Source: Girardinichthys multiradiatus
Lineage: Eukaryota > Chordata > Actinopteri > Cyprinodontiformes > Goodeidae
Direction of reading: 5' to 3'
DNA: 64,000 bases
Assembly: GCF_021462225.1 (NCBI RefSeq)
Contig: NC_061817.1
Location: forward strand, 6,359,327-6,423,326
The number at the start of each line of letters is the position of its first letter. The first letter of the stretch is position 1. Position numbers and translations under genes: made by a program. This document shows, piece by piece, positions 1 through 11,300 of the stretch. Under the pieces are notes generated by a model. It was not told where the DNA came from, ran no database searches, and was given only the letters and a program-made list of their open reading frames with translations.

Positions 1-772
1 AGCTCCACAGGGTCAATATACACGGCCGGGCTGCTATAGCCAAACCTTTGGTCACTCATGCCAATGCCAAACGTCGGTTTCAATGGTGCAAGGAGCGCAA
101 ATCTTGGGCTGTGGACAATGTGAAACATTTATTGTTCTCTGATGAGTTTACCTTTACTGTTTTCCCCCACATCCAGGAGAGTTACGGTGTGGAGAAGCCC
201 CAAAGAAGCGTACCACCCAGACTGTTGCATGCCCAGAGTGAAGCATGGGGGTGGATCAGTGATGGTTTGGGCTGTCATATTATGGCATTCCCTTGGCCCA
301 ATACTTGTGCTAGATGGGCGCGTCACTGCCAAGGACTACCGAACCATTCTTGAGGACCATGTGCATCCAATGGTTCAAACATTGTATCCTGAAGGTGGTG
401 CCATGTATCAGGATGACAATGCACCAATACACACAGCAAGACTGGTGAAAGATTGGTTTGATGAACATGAAAGTGAAGTTGAACATCTCCCATGGCCTGC
501 ACAGTCACCAGATCTAAATATTATTGAGCCACTTTGGGGTGTTTTGGAGGAGCGAGTCAGGAAACGTTTTCCTCCACCAGTATCACGTAGTGACCTGGTC
601 ACTATCCTGCAAGAAGAATGGCTTAAAATCCCTCTGACCACTGTGCGGGACTTGTATATGTCATTCCCAAGACGAATTGACGCTGTATTGGCCGCAAAAG
701 GAGGCCCTACACCATACTAATAAATTATTGTGGTCTAAAACCAGGTGTTTCAGTTTCATTGTCCGACCCCTG
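1..772 (+). mobile_element. Tc1/mariner-type DNA transposon, family A, copy 1 (left end cut by window)
   Basis: The right terminal inverted repeat lies at 743-772 and reads AGGTGTTTCAGTTTCATTGT at its start. It is followed by TATA, consistent with the TA target-site duplication of Tc1/mariner elements. The same 30-bp end closes a second copy at 5649-6919 in the opposite orientation. The left part lies outside the window. The element carries a decayed DDE transposase on the + strand. Confidence 0.93.
48..720 (+). pseudogene. Tc1-like transposase relic (family A, copy 1)
   Basis: This is the catalytic part of a Tc1-type transposase, whose known role is cut-and-paste transposition at TA sites. 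The first aspartate is seen near position 140 (LFSDE). After a frameshift near 165-175, caused by extra bases in a C run, the frame from 142 shows YQDDNAP and PDLNIIEPLWG, so D, D and E all survive. The protein ends with AAKGGPTPY at 720. The N-terminal DNA-binding half is outside the window and the frame is broken, so the copy is inactive as it stands. Confidence 0.9.
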
Positions 773-1893
773 TATATACAGCTGTTATGTGAAATTATCT
801 GTGAAGATCAAGAAACACATCCAACTGGTCTGGAATGGAGTTCTAGAGGGTTTTAAGGCAGAGTTGGGTTATAAAATAAAATTGGAGCTTAGAACTTCTC
901 ATCCAGCAGCGCAAATCTACCAAGATATGGCCGTACACCTAAACTCACAGGTCGGGAAAGAAAAGCATCAATCAGAGAAGCAGTCAAGAGGCCCATGGTA
1001 ACTCTGGAGGAGCTGCCAGGATCCACAGCTCAGGTTACGAGAATCTGTTGGCAGGACAGCAGTTAGGTCTGAGATCCACAAATCTGGCAGTTATGGAAGG
1101 CTGGCAAGGATTAAATATTTTTCTGCACGGTATCAGGGAATCATATAATTGTGATGCTACTATTTAATATTGCTATAACAGTATTAGTTATGATTAACCC
1201 ACATTTTCCACAGCCTTTTCTGTCTTTTCCTTCATCACAATACACCCCCCCCACCCCCCCACCACCACCACCACCACCACCACCACCACCACCACCACCA
1301 CCACCACTCTTTGCATCCAACCAGTCCAAAGTGATTGCAGTGATTGTGATATTGCACAGATTAGTATTGTGATGACTATTACAATTCAATGCATTGTGCA
1401 GCCCTGGTGGCAGCGTCATGTTGTGGGGATGCCTTTCTTCAGCAGGGACAGGGAGTCTGGTCAGAGTTTATGGGAAGATGGATGGAGCTAAAATCAGGGC
1501 AATTCTGCAAGGAAACCTGCTAGAACCAGAGCTACAATGGAATGGTTAAGATCAGAGATTATTCATGAACTAGAATGGCCTAGTCAAAGTCTAGGCCTAA
1601 ATCCAGTTGACAGTCTTTGCCAAGATTGTGACAAACTGAAAGTTGCTGATCACAGAAGCCCCCCCTCATCCTGTCTGACTGTAATTGAGCAAAGCTGGTA
1701 GAGACTTAGCCAAAAGACTTGTGGCAAAAGGTGGTTCTACAAAGTAAGACTCCAAGGTGCTAAATGCAAAGGCCAGCCACACTTTTCACCAGTTTTATGC
1801 CCTGCTTTGTTTTTGTCTGTCACATAAACTCTATTAGAAATTGTGGGTTTAATATAAGAAAATGTGAAAAAGTTCAAGGGGTCTTAATACTGG
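773..1893 (+). mobile_element. Degraded Tc1-like transposon relic (family B)
   Basis: The stretch 780-1138 resembles the 5' half of a common fish Tc1-like element (paired-type DNA-binding region, with VTLEELP-like coding near 994-1015). The stretch 1405-1890 resembles the 3' half (SVMLWGCLSS-like and LEWPSQSLGLNPVDSL-like coding, many stops). A CCA microsatellite sits between the halves. No intact frame or clear terminal repeats remain. It occupies the intron just before the penultimate nudt9 exon. Confidence 0.7.
1242..1308. repeat. C-rich / (CCA)n microsatellite
   Basis: Two C runs are followed by about 16 CCA units. The long proline or glycine open frames across it are products of the repeat, not a gene. 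Confidence 0.97.
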
Positions 1894-1933
1894 CATATTT
1901 GGTCACTGGATGTAGATCCAGTGACCAAATATG
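1894..1933. repeat. Perfect 18-bp inverted repeat with 4-nt spacer
   Basis: The left arm 1894-1911 starts CATATTTGGTCAC and the right arm 1916-1933 is its exact reverse complement. The spacer is GTAG. It lies 80 bp upstream of a nudt9 splice acceptor, at the distal edge of a Tc1 relic. Three similar structures occur elsewhere in the window. Confidence 0.95.
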
Positions 1934-2013
1934 GTTATAAGGAAGCAGTGAAACAAAACACAAACAGTTTTAGAGAATATAGTAAATCCTTTTCTCCATC
2001 TGTCTCCTTTCAG

Positions 2014-2324
2014 GTCTACAAAGGCTATGTTGATGATCCAAGAAACACTGACAATGCCTGGATGGAGACGGTCGCTGTCAACTTTCATGATGAAGAGGGT
2101 AACTTTTCCTTTTGTTTTTTTTAAACATCCTATCGCTACCGGTGAATACTCATCCTCTAAATATTCCTGTCTTTGCAGGCAACAGCGTGAGCGCGCTGCC
2201 TCTGCAAGCCGGCGATGACGCAAGAGAAGTCCAGTGGGTGGACGTGGACTTGTCCTTTGCCCTCTATGCAAACCACTCCCACTTCTTGGAGCTGGTTGCC
2301 AGAGAGAGGAAGGCCCACTGGTAA
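2014..2324 (+). CDS. nudt9: nudt9: ADP-ribose pyrophosphatase, last two coding exons (partial)
   Basis: The exons are 2014-2098 and 2179-2324, with acceptors TTTCAG and TTGCAG, donor GTAACT and phase 1 junction. They encode the last 76 residues, starting [20 protein letters not shown] and ending RERKAHW before TAA at 2322-2324. This is the conserved C-terminal part of NUDT9, a Nudix hydrolase that cleaves ADP-ribose to AMP and ribose 5-phosphate, usually in mitochondria. The segments [15 protein letters not shown] and [13 protein letters not shown] support NUDT9. The NUDT9-H domain of the channel TRPM2 is the main alternative, but its C-terminus is less similar. The Nudix box and all earlier exons lie upstream of the window. 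A compact 80-bp last intron separates the exons. Confidence 0.88.
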
Positions 2325-2849
2325 TCCGAAGACAAAAGGCTCCTCTGATGTAACAATGAAGCAAAGCAGAGCCTCAAGAGCACTTGTCTATTTAGCAAGC
2401 ATGGCCCTTAATGGAAATCTTTCCTCTCTAATTTATTCATTATATTCTCTTAGTAATAATGGAAATCTTTCCTCTCTAATTTATTCATTATATTCTCTTA
2501 GTAATAATGGAAATCTTTCCTCTCTAATTTATTCATTATATTCTCTTAGTAATAATGGAAAACATAAAATGCATTTAACAAGTCAGCATGATAACACAAA
2601 CCCTAAAAAGACTTAAATATGCCTATATGTACATACCAGCTCTTAAATTACCTGTAGTTACATCTTTAAATCAATTTTTATTTTACAATAAGCACATTTC
2701 TCCTCCTGAAACTGGCATATTTCATATTTAGATCAAAACGTTCTTATAAAGTGAGCCACTGTTGGCTCTTTCCGTTTAGGAAAGTGTACATTTAGTTAGG
2801 GTTGGCTTGAGTTCCTGGATTTTATGTTTTGGAACATCTTTCTACCAGC
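2325..2849. other. nudt9 3' flank / probable 3' UTR
   Basis: There is no coding sequence here. The stretch contains the 48-bp tandem repeat at 2410-2562 and AT-rich DNA. No consensus AATAAA was found close to the stop, so the 3' end of the transcript is not placed. Confidence 0.5.
2410..2562. repeat. Three perfect 48-bp tandem repeats plus partial fourth
   Basis: The copies are 2410-2457, 2458-2505 and 2506-2553, identical to each other, with nine bases of a fourth copy. The unit begins AATGGAAATCTTTCCTCTCT. Because 48 is a multiple of three, one frame stays open through all copies, but this frame is not the nudt9 frame and has no other coding support. Confidence 0.97.
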
Positions 2850-3460
2850 TTTTTACAGCTAGAGACTGAGGTTTCGTCCCATTCTTCTTTGCAAAATAGC
2901 TCTGTCTCTATAAACTGCACCCATCAAGTCTCTACTCAGATTTTCAGTTGGATTTACATCTGGACTTTGACTGGACCATTCTAACGCATGGAAATGCTTT
3001 AAATAAACTATTCCATTGTAGCTTGAAATATGTGTTTAGGGTTGCTGTGTCGCTGGAAGTCAGCAAATCCCAATCTCAAGTCTATGCAGCTTCTAACAGT
3101 TTTTTTTTTTCCAGACCTGCTCTCTATTTAGCTTAATCCATCAACTGACCAGCTTGCCTGTCCCTGCTGAAGAAAGGCTTCCTCAAAGCATGAAGGGTGG
3201 TGTGTTCATAGCGATGTTCACTGTTATTTTTTGTCTTCAGCGAATATAATAAATTACACACAGGTGGACTCTATTTAACATTTAGGTTTCTAAAGGCAAT
3301 TGGCCAAAATAAATTTTAATTAGGGTTATCAGGGTTGGGGGGGGGGGGCTGAATACAATTTCATGCCATACTTTTCAGATTTTAATCAGTGAAAAAAAAC
3401 AATTAGATGCTACTTTGTAATGTAAAATGATTTGAAATTTGTAGTTGTAACAAATTATGC
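2850..3460 (-). mobile_element. Degraded Tc1-like relic (family B), reverse orientation
   Basis: The stretch around 2940-3230 is the complement of the Tc1-like coding region common in fish (for example CTGGACTTTGACTGGACCAT at 2960). The 3300-3460 part resembles its terminal region. A G run sits at 3337-3350. No intact frame is present. Confidence 0.65.
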
Positions 3461-3514
3461 AGATATTTAAGCAGTATGAATAGTTTTAAAAGCCACTGTA
3501 TCTGCCATCAAGTA

Positions 3515-4130
3515 TCAGAAGGAAAGCTGTGCCTTGAGCAAACCAGCCACATATTTGTAGACACTGCTAGGCTGGGGAAGGCATAAAGGAACAGATCACG
3601 TGTAAGCAACGGGTTAGAATCAGCTTTATTGCCAAGTTCGTGCATATAAACAAGGAATTTGACTCCGGTACACTTGCTCTTTTGTTCTGTTTTTGTATAC
3701 AGAATATACAAATTTACAATGTACAATATACACATATCTAATAAAAGGGTGCATTTGCAACATTTGTATGCTGTTGTTTTGTACTCTATAAATGTTCACA
3801 GAGAAACAGCTGTGGGGGAAGAAACTGTCTTTGGTGCAGCTGTTTTAGTAAACAGTGCTGCTGTAGCGCGGCCTGAAGATAAACTCTAAACAGTTTATGT
3901 GCAGGGTTGTGTGGGGTCTGCAGAGATTTTGCAGCTCTTTTCTTGACCCTGACCTGTATAAGTCCTGGATGGAGGGAAGGTCAGCTCTGATTATTCTCTC
4001 TGCAGTCCTGATTATTCGTTGCAGTCTGGACCTGTCCTGTTTTGTGGATGAGCTAAACCACACTGAGATGGATGAAGACAGGACAGACTGAATGATGGCA
4101 GTGTAGAAGTTTCAACTCTGCAAAATAAGT
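3515..4130 (-). mobile_element. Non-LTR retrotransposon 3' fragment (LINE)
   Basis: On the - strand, 3845-4063 encodes SSTKQDRSRLQRIIRTAERI followed by DLPSIQDLY, typical of the C-terminal end of fish LINE ORF2 proteins. It is followed by a 3' tail with GGAGTCAAATTCCTTGT and CTTGGCAATAAAGCTGATTC. The same tail recurs in + orientation at 33185-33430 and partly at 9692-9735. It is 5'-truncated. The clade (Rex1, L2 or CR1) is not settled from this fragment. Confidence 0.75.
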
Positions 4131-5120
4131 GAACAGATTCTGCTGTTTGACAAGAAAGAAAGCTTTTCTTCACACTCATATAGATGCTTTTTCATTTCTT
4201 GCAGCAAAAGCCTTTTTTTTAAAAACCACCCAAGCACTAATCATTTTTGTTGTGGGAAGAAAGTATAACAAGTCTTTCATCTTATTCTAGTCAGGGCTTC
4301 ATTAGACGCTTTAATGTCTAATGCCACTTATGATCCGAGGCATAACCTATAGCCAGAGTCGGCCCAAAGAGTAAACAAACTGAGCAACTGCTTAACACTC
4401 AAAAATAACCGGGGACACACAAGAGGGCTTGAACAGTCGCAAGCTGTTTTTATAAATCAAATTGTCATTTTGTATGAGTGATACATGAGTGGTAACTGTG
4501 CAAAATAAAGCATGTGATCCTTGATATTAAAATGTTAAACATGAAGCAGTGTAGTCTGACTGTGAAGTCAAATATGTTAACATTTTACAAAAAGCCCTTA
4601 CTGTTTTATGCCCTGACAAACTGCTGGAGGATAAGCTATTATAACAATATTATGTTACATGAATAATGGACATTTGTTAGGTGACATAATGGAGATTTTG
4701 GGCAGTCGTAGTTGTAAGGGGCAGAGTTTGATTTGGGGCCTATTTTTCTATTAACAGTTTCTCCTGCTTGAGCTGTGAATTTCTCCTGATTCATGAATTA
4801 ATTATGCTGTTTGTTCACTAATGTTCACAAACGGTCCTCTGAGACCATCACAGAACAGCTGTATTTATACAGAGAACAAATCAGACACAGGTGGACCTGA
4901 ATATTTTTTTGCTTTTGCAAAGACTTTAGATGAGAACAAAAATCTAATTTAATCAAAATTAAAAAGAAAAATAAACAAGCCAACTTTGTACTCTGTGATT
5001 AAAATATTTATTTAAAAGATAATTTGATTTATTTAGGAAAAAACTGTATTTCGGCACTTATTTCACGGTCCTAACAGTGCAGGTGGCAGTTTCAAATGTT
5101 TTGATTAAGCTATTAGAGCA
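4131..5120. other. AT-rich intergenic stretch, nothing recognised
   Basis: No open frame with coding character, no splice-flanked exon and no recognised repeat was found between the LINE fragment and the promoter of the next gene. Confidence 0.5.
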
Positions 5121-5137
5121 ACTACATTTCCCAGAAG
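5121..5137. promoter_or_regulatory. ZNF143/Staf-like promoter motif
   Basis: The sequence ACTACATTTCCCAGAAG closely matches the well-known ZNF143 (Staf) element ACTACAATTCCCAGAATGC. It lies about 175-190 bp upstream of the first ATG of the GTPase-like gene, in a stretch that becomes richer in CG dinucleotides (5155-5410). This suits a TATA-less housekeeping promoter. The motif is seen directly; its activity is inferred. Confidence 0.6.
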
Positions 5138-5312
5138 TATTTGAGGCAAAAGACGCCCATAGCTGACGACGTGGCTGAGAAACGTCTCATCACCGGCTTT
5201 GAGTGGACCGGGGTGATTCAAATCTGAGAACAGGCTGTCCTCTCATTGCTAGTTCGGGATTTCTAAAGCATTCGGCGGTTTTGTAATATTTTGACCTCAT
5301 CACCGTGCAGTT

Positions 5313-8300
5313 ATGTTGGGTAAAGTCGAGAGCCGAAATGCGGCTAACGCGGACTCCATAGCTGGCGGCGTGTCCTGTGATGAGCGCATCTTGCTGTACA
5401 CGGAGGCAGACAGCGGTGGGTTACATTACTTAAATAATGGCTGGCAGTGGTGCAGCTACGTTTTTTAAAACGGGGTTTGAGAAAAGGTGTTGCTAGTTAC
5501 TCCGGTAACACTCTGGGTGTTTCGGTGGGGCTAAGTGTTAGCTACATTTGCTAATAAGGATTTAGTGATTTTCAGCTGACGTTGCACTTGTTTGAGTTTA
5601 TGCTAGTCCGGTTAGCCACCTCTACTTTGTCAGGCTGCATATTATCTACAGGGGTTGGACAATGAAACTGAAACACCTGGTTTTAGACCACAATAATTTA
5701 TTAGTGTGGTGTAGGGCCTCCTTTTGCGGCCAATACAGCATCAATTCGTCTTGGGAATGACATATACAAGTCCTGCACAGTGGTCAGAGGGATTTTAAGC
5801 CATTCTTCTTGCAGGATAGTGGCCAGATCACTACGTGATACTGGTGGAGGAAAACGTTTCCTGACTCGCTCCTCCCAAAACACCCCAAAGTGGCTCATAA
5901 TATTTAGATCTGGTGACTGTGCAGGCCATGGGAGATGTTCAACTTCACTTTCATGTTCATCAAACCAATCTTTCACCAGTCTTGCTGTGTGTATGGTGCA
6001 TTGTCATCCTGATACACGGCACCGCCTTCAGGATACAATGTTTGAACCATTGGATGCACATGGTCCTCAAGAATGGTTCGGTAGTCCTTGGCAGTGACGC
6101 ACCCATCTAGCACAAGTATTGGGCCAATGGAATGCCATGATATGGCGGCCCAAACCATCACTGATCCCCCCCCATGCTTCACTCTGTGCATGCAACAGTG
6201 TGGGTGGTACGCTTCTTTGGGGCTTCTCCACACCGTAACTCTCCCGGATGTGGAGAAAACAGTAAAGGTGGACTCATCAGAGAACAATACATGTTTCACA
6301 TTGTCCACAGCCCAAGATTTGCGCTTCTTGCACCATTGAGACCAACGTTTGGCATTGGCATGAGTGACCAAAGGTTTGGCTATAGCAGCCCGGCCGTGTA
6401 TATTGGACCCTGTGGAGCTCCTGACGGACAGTTCTGGTGGAAACAGGAGAGTTGAGGTGCATATTTAATTCTGCGTGATTTGGGCAGCCGTGGTTTTATG
6501 TTTTTTTGGATACAATCCAGGTTGTACCCCGAACATCCCTTTCAGACAGCTTCCTCTTGCGTCCACAGTTAATCCTGTTGGATGTGGTTCGTCCTTCTGG
6601 TGGTATATGGTGACATTACCCTGGATACCGTGGCTCTTGATACATCACAAAGACTTGCTGTCTTGGTCACAGATGTGCCAGCAAGACGTCCACCAACAAT
6701 TTGTCCTCTTTTTAACTCTGGTATGTCACCCATAATGTTGTGTGCATTTCAATATTTTGAGCAAAACTGTGCTCTTACCCTGCTAATTGAACCTTCACAC
6801 TCTGCTCTTACTGGTGCAATGTGCAATCAATGAAGACTGACTACCAGGCTGGTCCAATTTAGCCATGAAACCTCCCACACTAAAATGATAGGTGTTTCAG
6901 TTTCATTGTCCAACCCCTGNNNNNNNNNNNNNNNNNNNNNNNNNNNNNNNNNNNNNNNNNNNNNNNNNNNNNNNNNNNNNNNNNNNNNNNNNNNNNNNNN
7001 NNNNNNNNNNNNNNNNNNNAAGAGAGAACATATAATTAGTCACAGTAAAAGTTCAGTCAATTTCCATGTCTAGGAGAGAGAAAGGGTTAAACACTGAAAG
7101 ACAGGGCTATGTGGATCATCGGTAGAGGGTGAGCATTAAGTTGTTGCCAGCAGAAGCTTGGACGATGCCCCTCTCCAGAAAGGTGTCACAGGTAGACACA
7201 GAGTCAGGCCAGGTGTAGCTTCTAGGAAGAGAAAAGATAACATAAAGGTAGAATCTGAAATAACCGCTAATAATGCAAAATTGGAGAGTAGTGTGAAAAT
7301 GTAACGAAGAGGGTGAAAGTGGTCGTTATGTCCTCCAGCAGCCTAAGCCTATAGCAGCATAACTACAGAGATAGCTCAGGATAACCTAAGCCACTCTAAC
7401 TATAAGCTTTATCAAACAGGAAAGTTTTAAGCCTAGTCTTAAAAGTAGACAGGGTGTCTGCCTCACGGACTAAAACTGGGAGCTGGTTCCTCAGGAGAGG
7501 AGCCTGATAACTAAAGGATCTGCCTCCCATTCTACTTCTAGAGACTCTAGGAACCACTAATAAACCTGCAGTCTGAGAATGAAGTGCTCTGTTAGGAACG
7601 TATGGACCAATCAGATCTCTGATGTATGACGGAGCTAGATCATTAAGGGCTTTATATGTGAGGAGGAGAATTTTAAATTCAATTTGATTCGAGGTTCCAG
7701 GTTCGAGTCCTGGCCCACTGACATGTACTGCATGTCCTCACTCCTTTCTCCACCCTATATCCTGCCAACTCACTTTTGGAAAAATTGAAATAATTTAGTG
7801 AACACTTCCCAATTACAGTTTTCTGACACATATTACCACAGAGATTTTACAGCCATCTTCCATGGTTTGGGGTTCTTTGTTGGGGTTAAGGGTGGTTCCA
7901 CCCATTGTCCTGTTGAATCAGGATAGGCGCTACTTGTTGTGATGTAGAAGTCGCTCTCGGGGTCATTTCTTTTCTCCATGCTTCATCCTTACCTCAGCAG
8001 GTGGCCGTTGTCCTTCATAACGTTGTTCTATCAGTCTTTGTGTACTGTCTTGTCTTCTGTTTGTGGCAGAGGCTGCTAGTGACTGATTCACAGAATAAAA
8101 CATGCTGGAAGGGACGTTGTACACAAGAGTTTAGACAAAATAGATCTTTGTTTAAAAGATGTCTTCTTTCCTAGCAAATATTGCAGAGCTTTGTTTAGGT
8201 TAATGCTCCTCCGCAGTTTTGAAAAGTATGCAATTAGATTTCAGTGTTTTCCAAGTAGAATAAGGATTGAAACATATTTCCATCATATTGCATATTGCTT

Positions 8301-11300
8301 CCATCCTTCTTTCTTTGTGTCCATCCTTATATTCTTCAGTCTTCTTTTTCCTCCCTCTATTATCTTTTGCCTAATTTGTTTTCTGTCCTTTGTACCATTC
8401 TTTTACACCTAGTCTTTCCTTTTTTTCTGTCCTTTCATCCGTGTCCTACATTTTGCCCTCCCCTCGTGTCCTTTCGTCCAGTTTTGTCTTTTTCTTCTTT
8501 CTACCAATCTTTCTTCATTTCATCCTACCTTTTGTCCTTCTTTCTTAAAATGGAAAATTGAGTCTGGAAAAGTCTGGAAAAATCTGTAGGAAACCTGTGT
8601 TTAGAAGATTTTATGTATTGTTTAGATTGAGGATATGGGCAGGTTTAGGTGAATAACTTTCTTCTGATAGTCTATTGCTCACTTATGAGCATTAAAAATG
8701 TCTAGCTTATTTAAACCTCATGTTTTCTTGTCTTTCCCATTTTAAGCAGCTGCTCAGTCAATTCTGTGTGACTTCTGTTGAATTTAAATAAGTCTAAATT
8801 ATTATATTATGCTATTTTATAGGAATTGTTAGAAATATAATAAATGAGATATTTCCCACTTAATCAATGTATTTAAAGAGAGGGTTTATTGTAAGATCCA
8901 GGGCGGAAAAAATTAATCGTAGTGTGATTAGTAATCAAATAATCGTTAACTGGAGTATACAGACTCTGAAACATGATATTTACTGAAAGCACAAACCACT
9001 CAGTAATTAGGCCAAAATTGTGAACTAATTTATTTACATTTTCCATTTAAGATGAAAAACCTTTGTCTATAAATATGCTCTATCCAGAACTCCTCAGTTG
9101 GCATAGATTTAGCTTCACCTAGTTGAAATTCTGTAAGAAATTTCCTCTTAAGCACTTTTGGGGTAAACGATTATTAATCGATTATTCAAAAAAATAGTCA
9201 ACAGATTCATCAATTTGCAAAATAATTGTTATTTGCAGCCCTAGTGATATCATGCTACTGAAATAAAGGATAAAACTATTCCGAGGCTTTTCATCTCTTT
9301 ACCAGGGATGCCTGCATTTTATTTGTCTGAAATTTATTTACCTGTAATAAGAATGTATTAATTTGACCCCTTTTTTGCAAAGGTGATTCTAAATGTTGTG
9401 GAAACTAATGACGTTATATTGTTGCTTTCAGGTGATTTTTGTGACCTTATCCTGATCTTCTTTGACCCCATGGGTCAGGCTCTGTGCAAGCGCACCCTCA
9501 ACATTGTGGAATGCCTGAATGAAAAACATGGCGATCGGCTGCGCTTTTATCTGAGCAAAGCAGATGAAGCTGGCGGAGAGTCAGACAGACAGGTAAACTC
9601 AGCTACAGATTTGTCCAGGAGCTCCTCCACACTGGTGGAGCTAAAGTGCTTGCAAAAGTATTCATACCCCAAACACTTTTTTATTTGTCCTAGAATCATC
9701 TTTATTTGCCAAGTTTGCACACAAAAACAAGGAATTTGGATTTATATTGCAGGTTTTATTACACACAGATGAACTCTGTTTATCAGGGAACTTCAAAAAA
9801 GCTTTGGATTGCTCTGACTTGTAAATAATTAGTCTTTATGCTGCACAATTGTGCAAAACCTTGCATAGGTCTATCACATGAAATCCAAATAAAATTCTTT
9901 GGATTTTGTGGCTGTAATATGGCCAAATATGAGAAAATGTGTGCATGAATACTCCTGTTACAACATAATTTGTTTTCTATCTAGGGAACAAGTCTGTATG
10001 ACAAAGCACATGTATTTGAAAAAATGAACATGACAATTTCTTGGGTTTAGCTTCTGAATTTCAGTCTGTCAGTCACGTTTTGGAGAAGATATGCGTATGA
10101 TTGATTTGATTTGTTGATCTAGTGGAAAGGACTTACAGATTGACTAATTGATGCTTTGTTTATGTATGTTAGAGAGTAATGATGCAGATTGTGCAAGAGC
10201 TCTGCAAAAGACCAGGACTCAACAAATGTGGCTTTGACATGCCCACCATTTACATTCCCAATCCAAACAAGGTAGGACCTCATGTCTCTCTGATCACATC
10301 AAATATGCATGAAAAAAATCACTAATCATTCATTTCTGTGCTTCTATGTCCAGCCCAGTCGCTGTGTGAACCAGGCTGAGGATGTCTGTCGTACCATCGA
10401 GAAAACCATCAACCAGACGGTCCAGAATACTCTCAACTCCCTGGAGACGGACTGTGAGCTCATCGGCGAGGCCATCACGGATAAACTCACGAATGACAGG
10501 TGAAAAACACATCTCACAAGATATTTCTGTGGCTTTCTATCTTTGGAGTTTGGATATCTGAAACGCCAAGAAAATGTTTTTCTTTCAATTCTGGCATTAC
10601 ATTGGTGGTCCAGTTCTTCCGTTACATTTTATTTATTGACTTTAATAAATACTCACATTAAAAGGGATTCATTAGCAGGTTACACACCGCTTTATCATTT
10701 TCCAGCCCTGGATAAGTTATGGAGAAAGAAAGTGGAGCATGAAAGAAATTGTGAATTTGCAGATTTTATTTGTTTGGGGCATTTAGACCTTCTTAGGTCA
10801 GCCATAGACTGGATCTGTGTGTGAGTTTAAAACCTGGGTTGGTTTAGGCACCGAAACGCCTCCTTCTTGAATGTTTAGGAACAAAAAAGTAATAAAGGTG
10901 TCAAAATGTTACAAACTGAGTTGTAGTGTAATGAAACCCAACTAGGTGAATATTTTTGCATAATTTGTTTTATCTAATTAAAAAGGGACAGTGGACATCA
11001 ATAAATAAGTAAATAAATAAAATATAAATGTACCCGGGTTAGCCAACAGGCTGCTTTTTACAACTGCTCCTTGTATCAAATGTACCGTATTTTCCGCACT
11101 ATAAGGCGCACCGGATTATAAGGCGCACCTTCAATGAATGGCCTATTTTAGAACTTTTTTCATATATAGGGCGCACCGGATTATAAGGCGCATAGAATAG
11201 AAGCTACTGCAGTCAAACGTTTGACTGGGGTTGCGTTATGCATCCACTAGATGGAGCTGTGCTAAAGAGAATGTCAACAAAACAGTCAGATAAGTCAGTC

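Noticed and set aside
1141..1419. Long open frames of polyglycine/polyproline on both strands
   Set aside because: They are translations of the CCA/C-run microsatellite and have no other coding support.
2014..2324. TRPM2 NUDT9-homology domain
   Set aside because: The C-terminal residues ([15 protein letters not shown], ending in AHW) fit NUDT9 better and a stop follows at the NUDT9 position. It cannot be fully excluded without the upstream exons.
2215..2616. 133-codon open frame overlapping the last nudt9 exon
   Set aside because: It is the wrong frame of a real exon and stays open only because the 48-bp tandem unit is a multiple of three.
7691..7765. tRNA gene
   Set aside because: Only a B-box-like core is present; there is no cloverleaf or A box at the right distance. 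It fits a SINE fragment.
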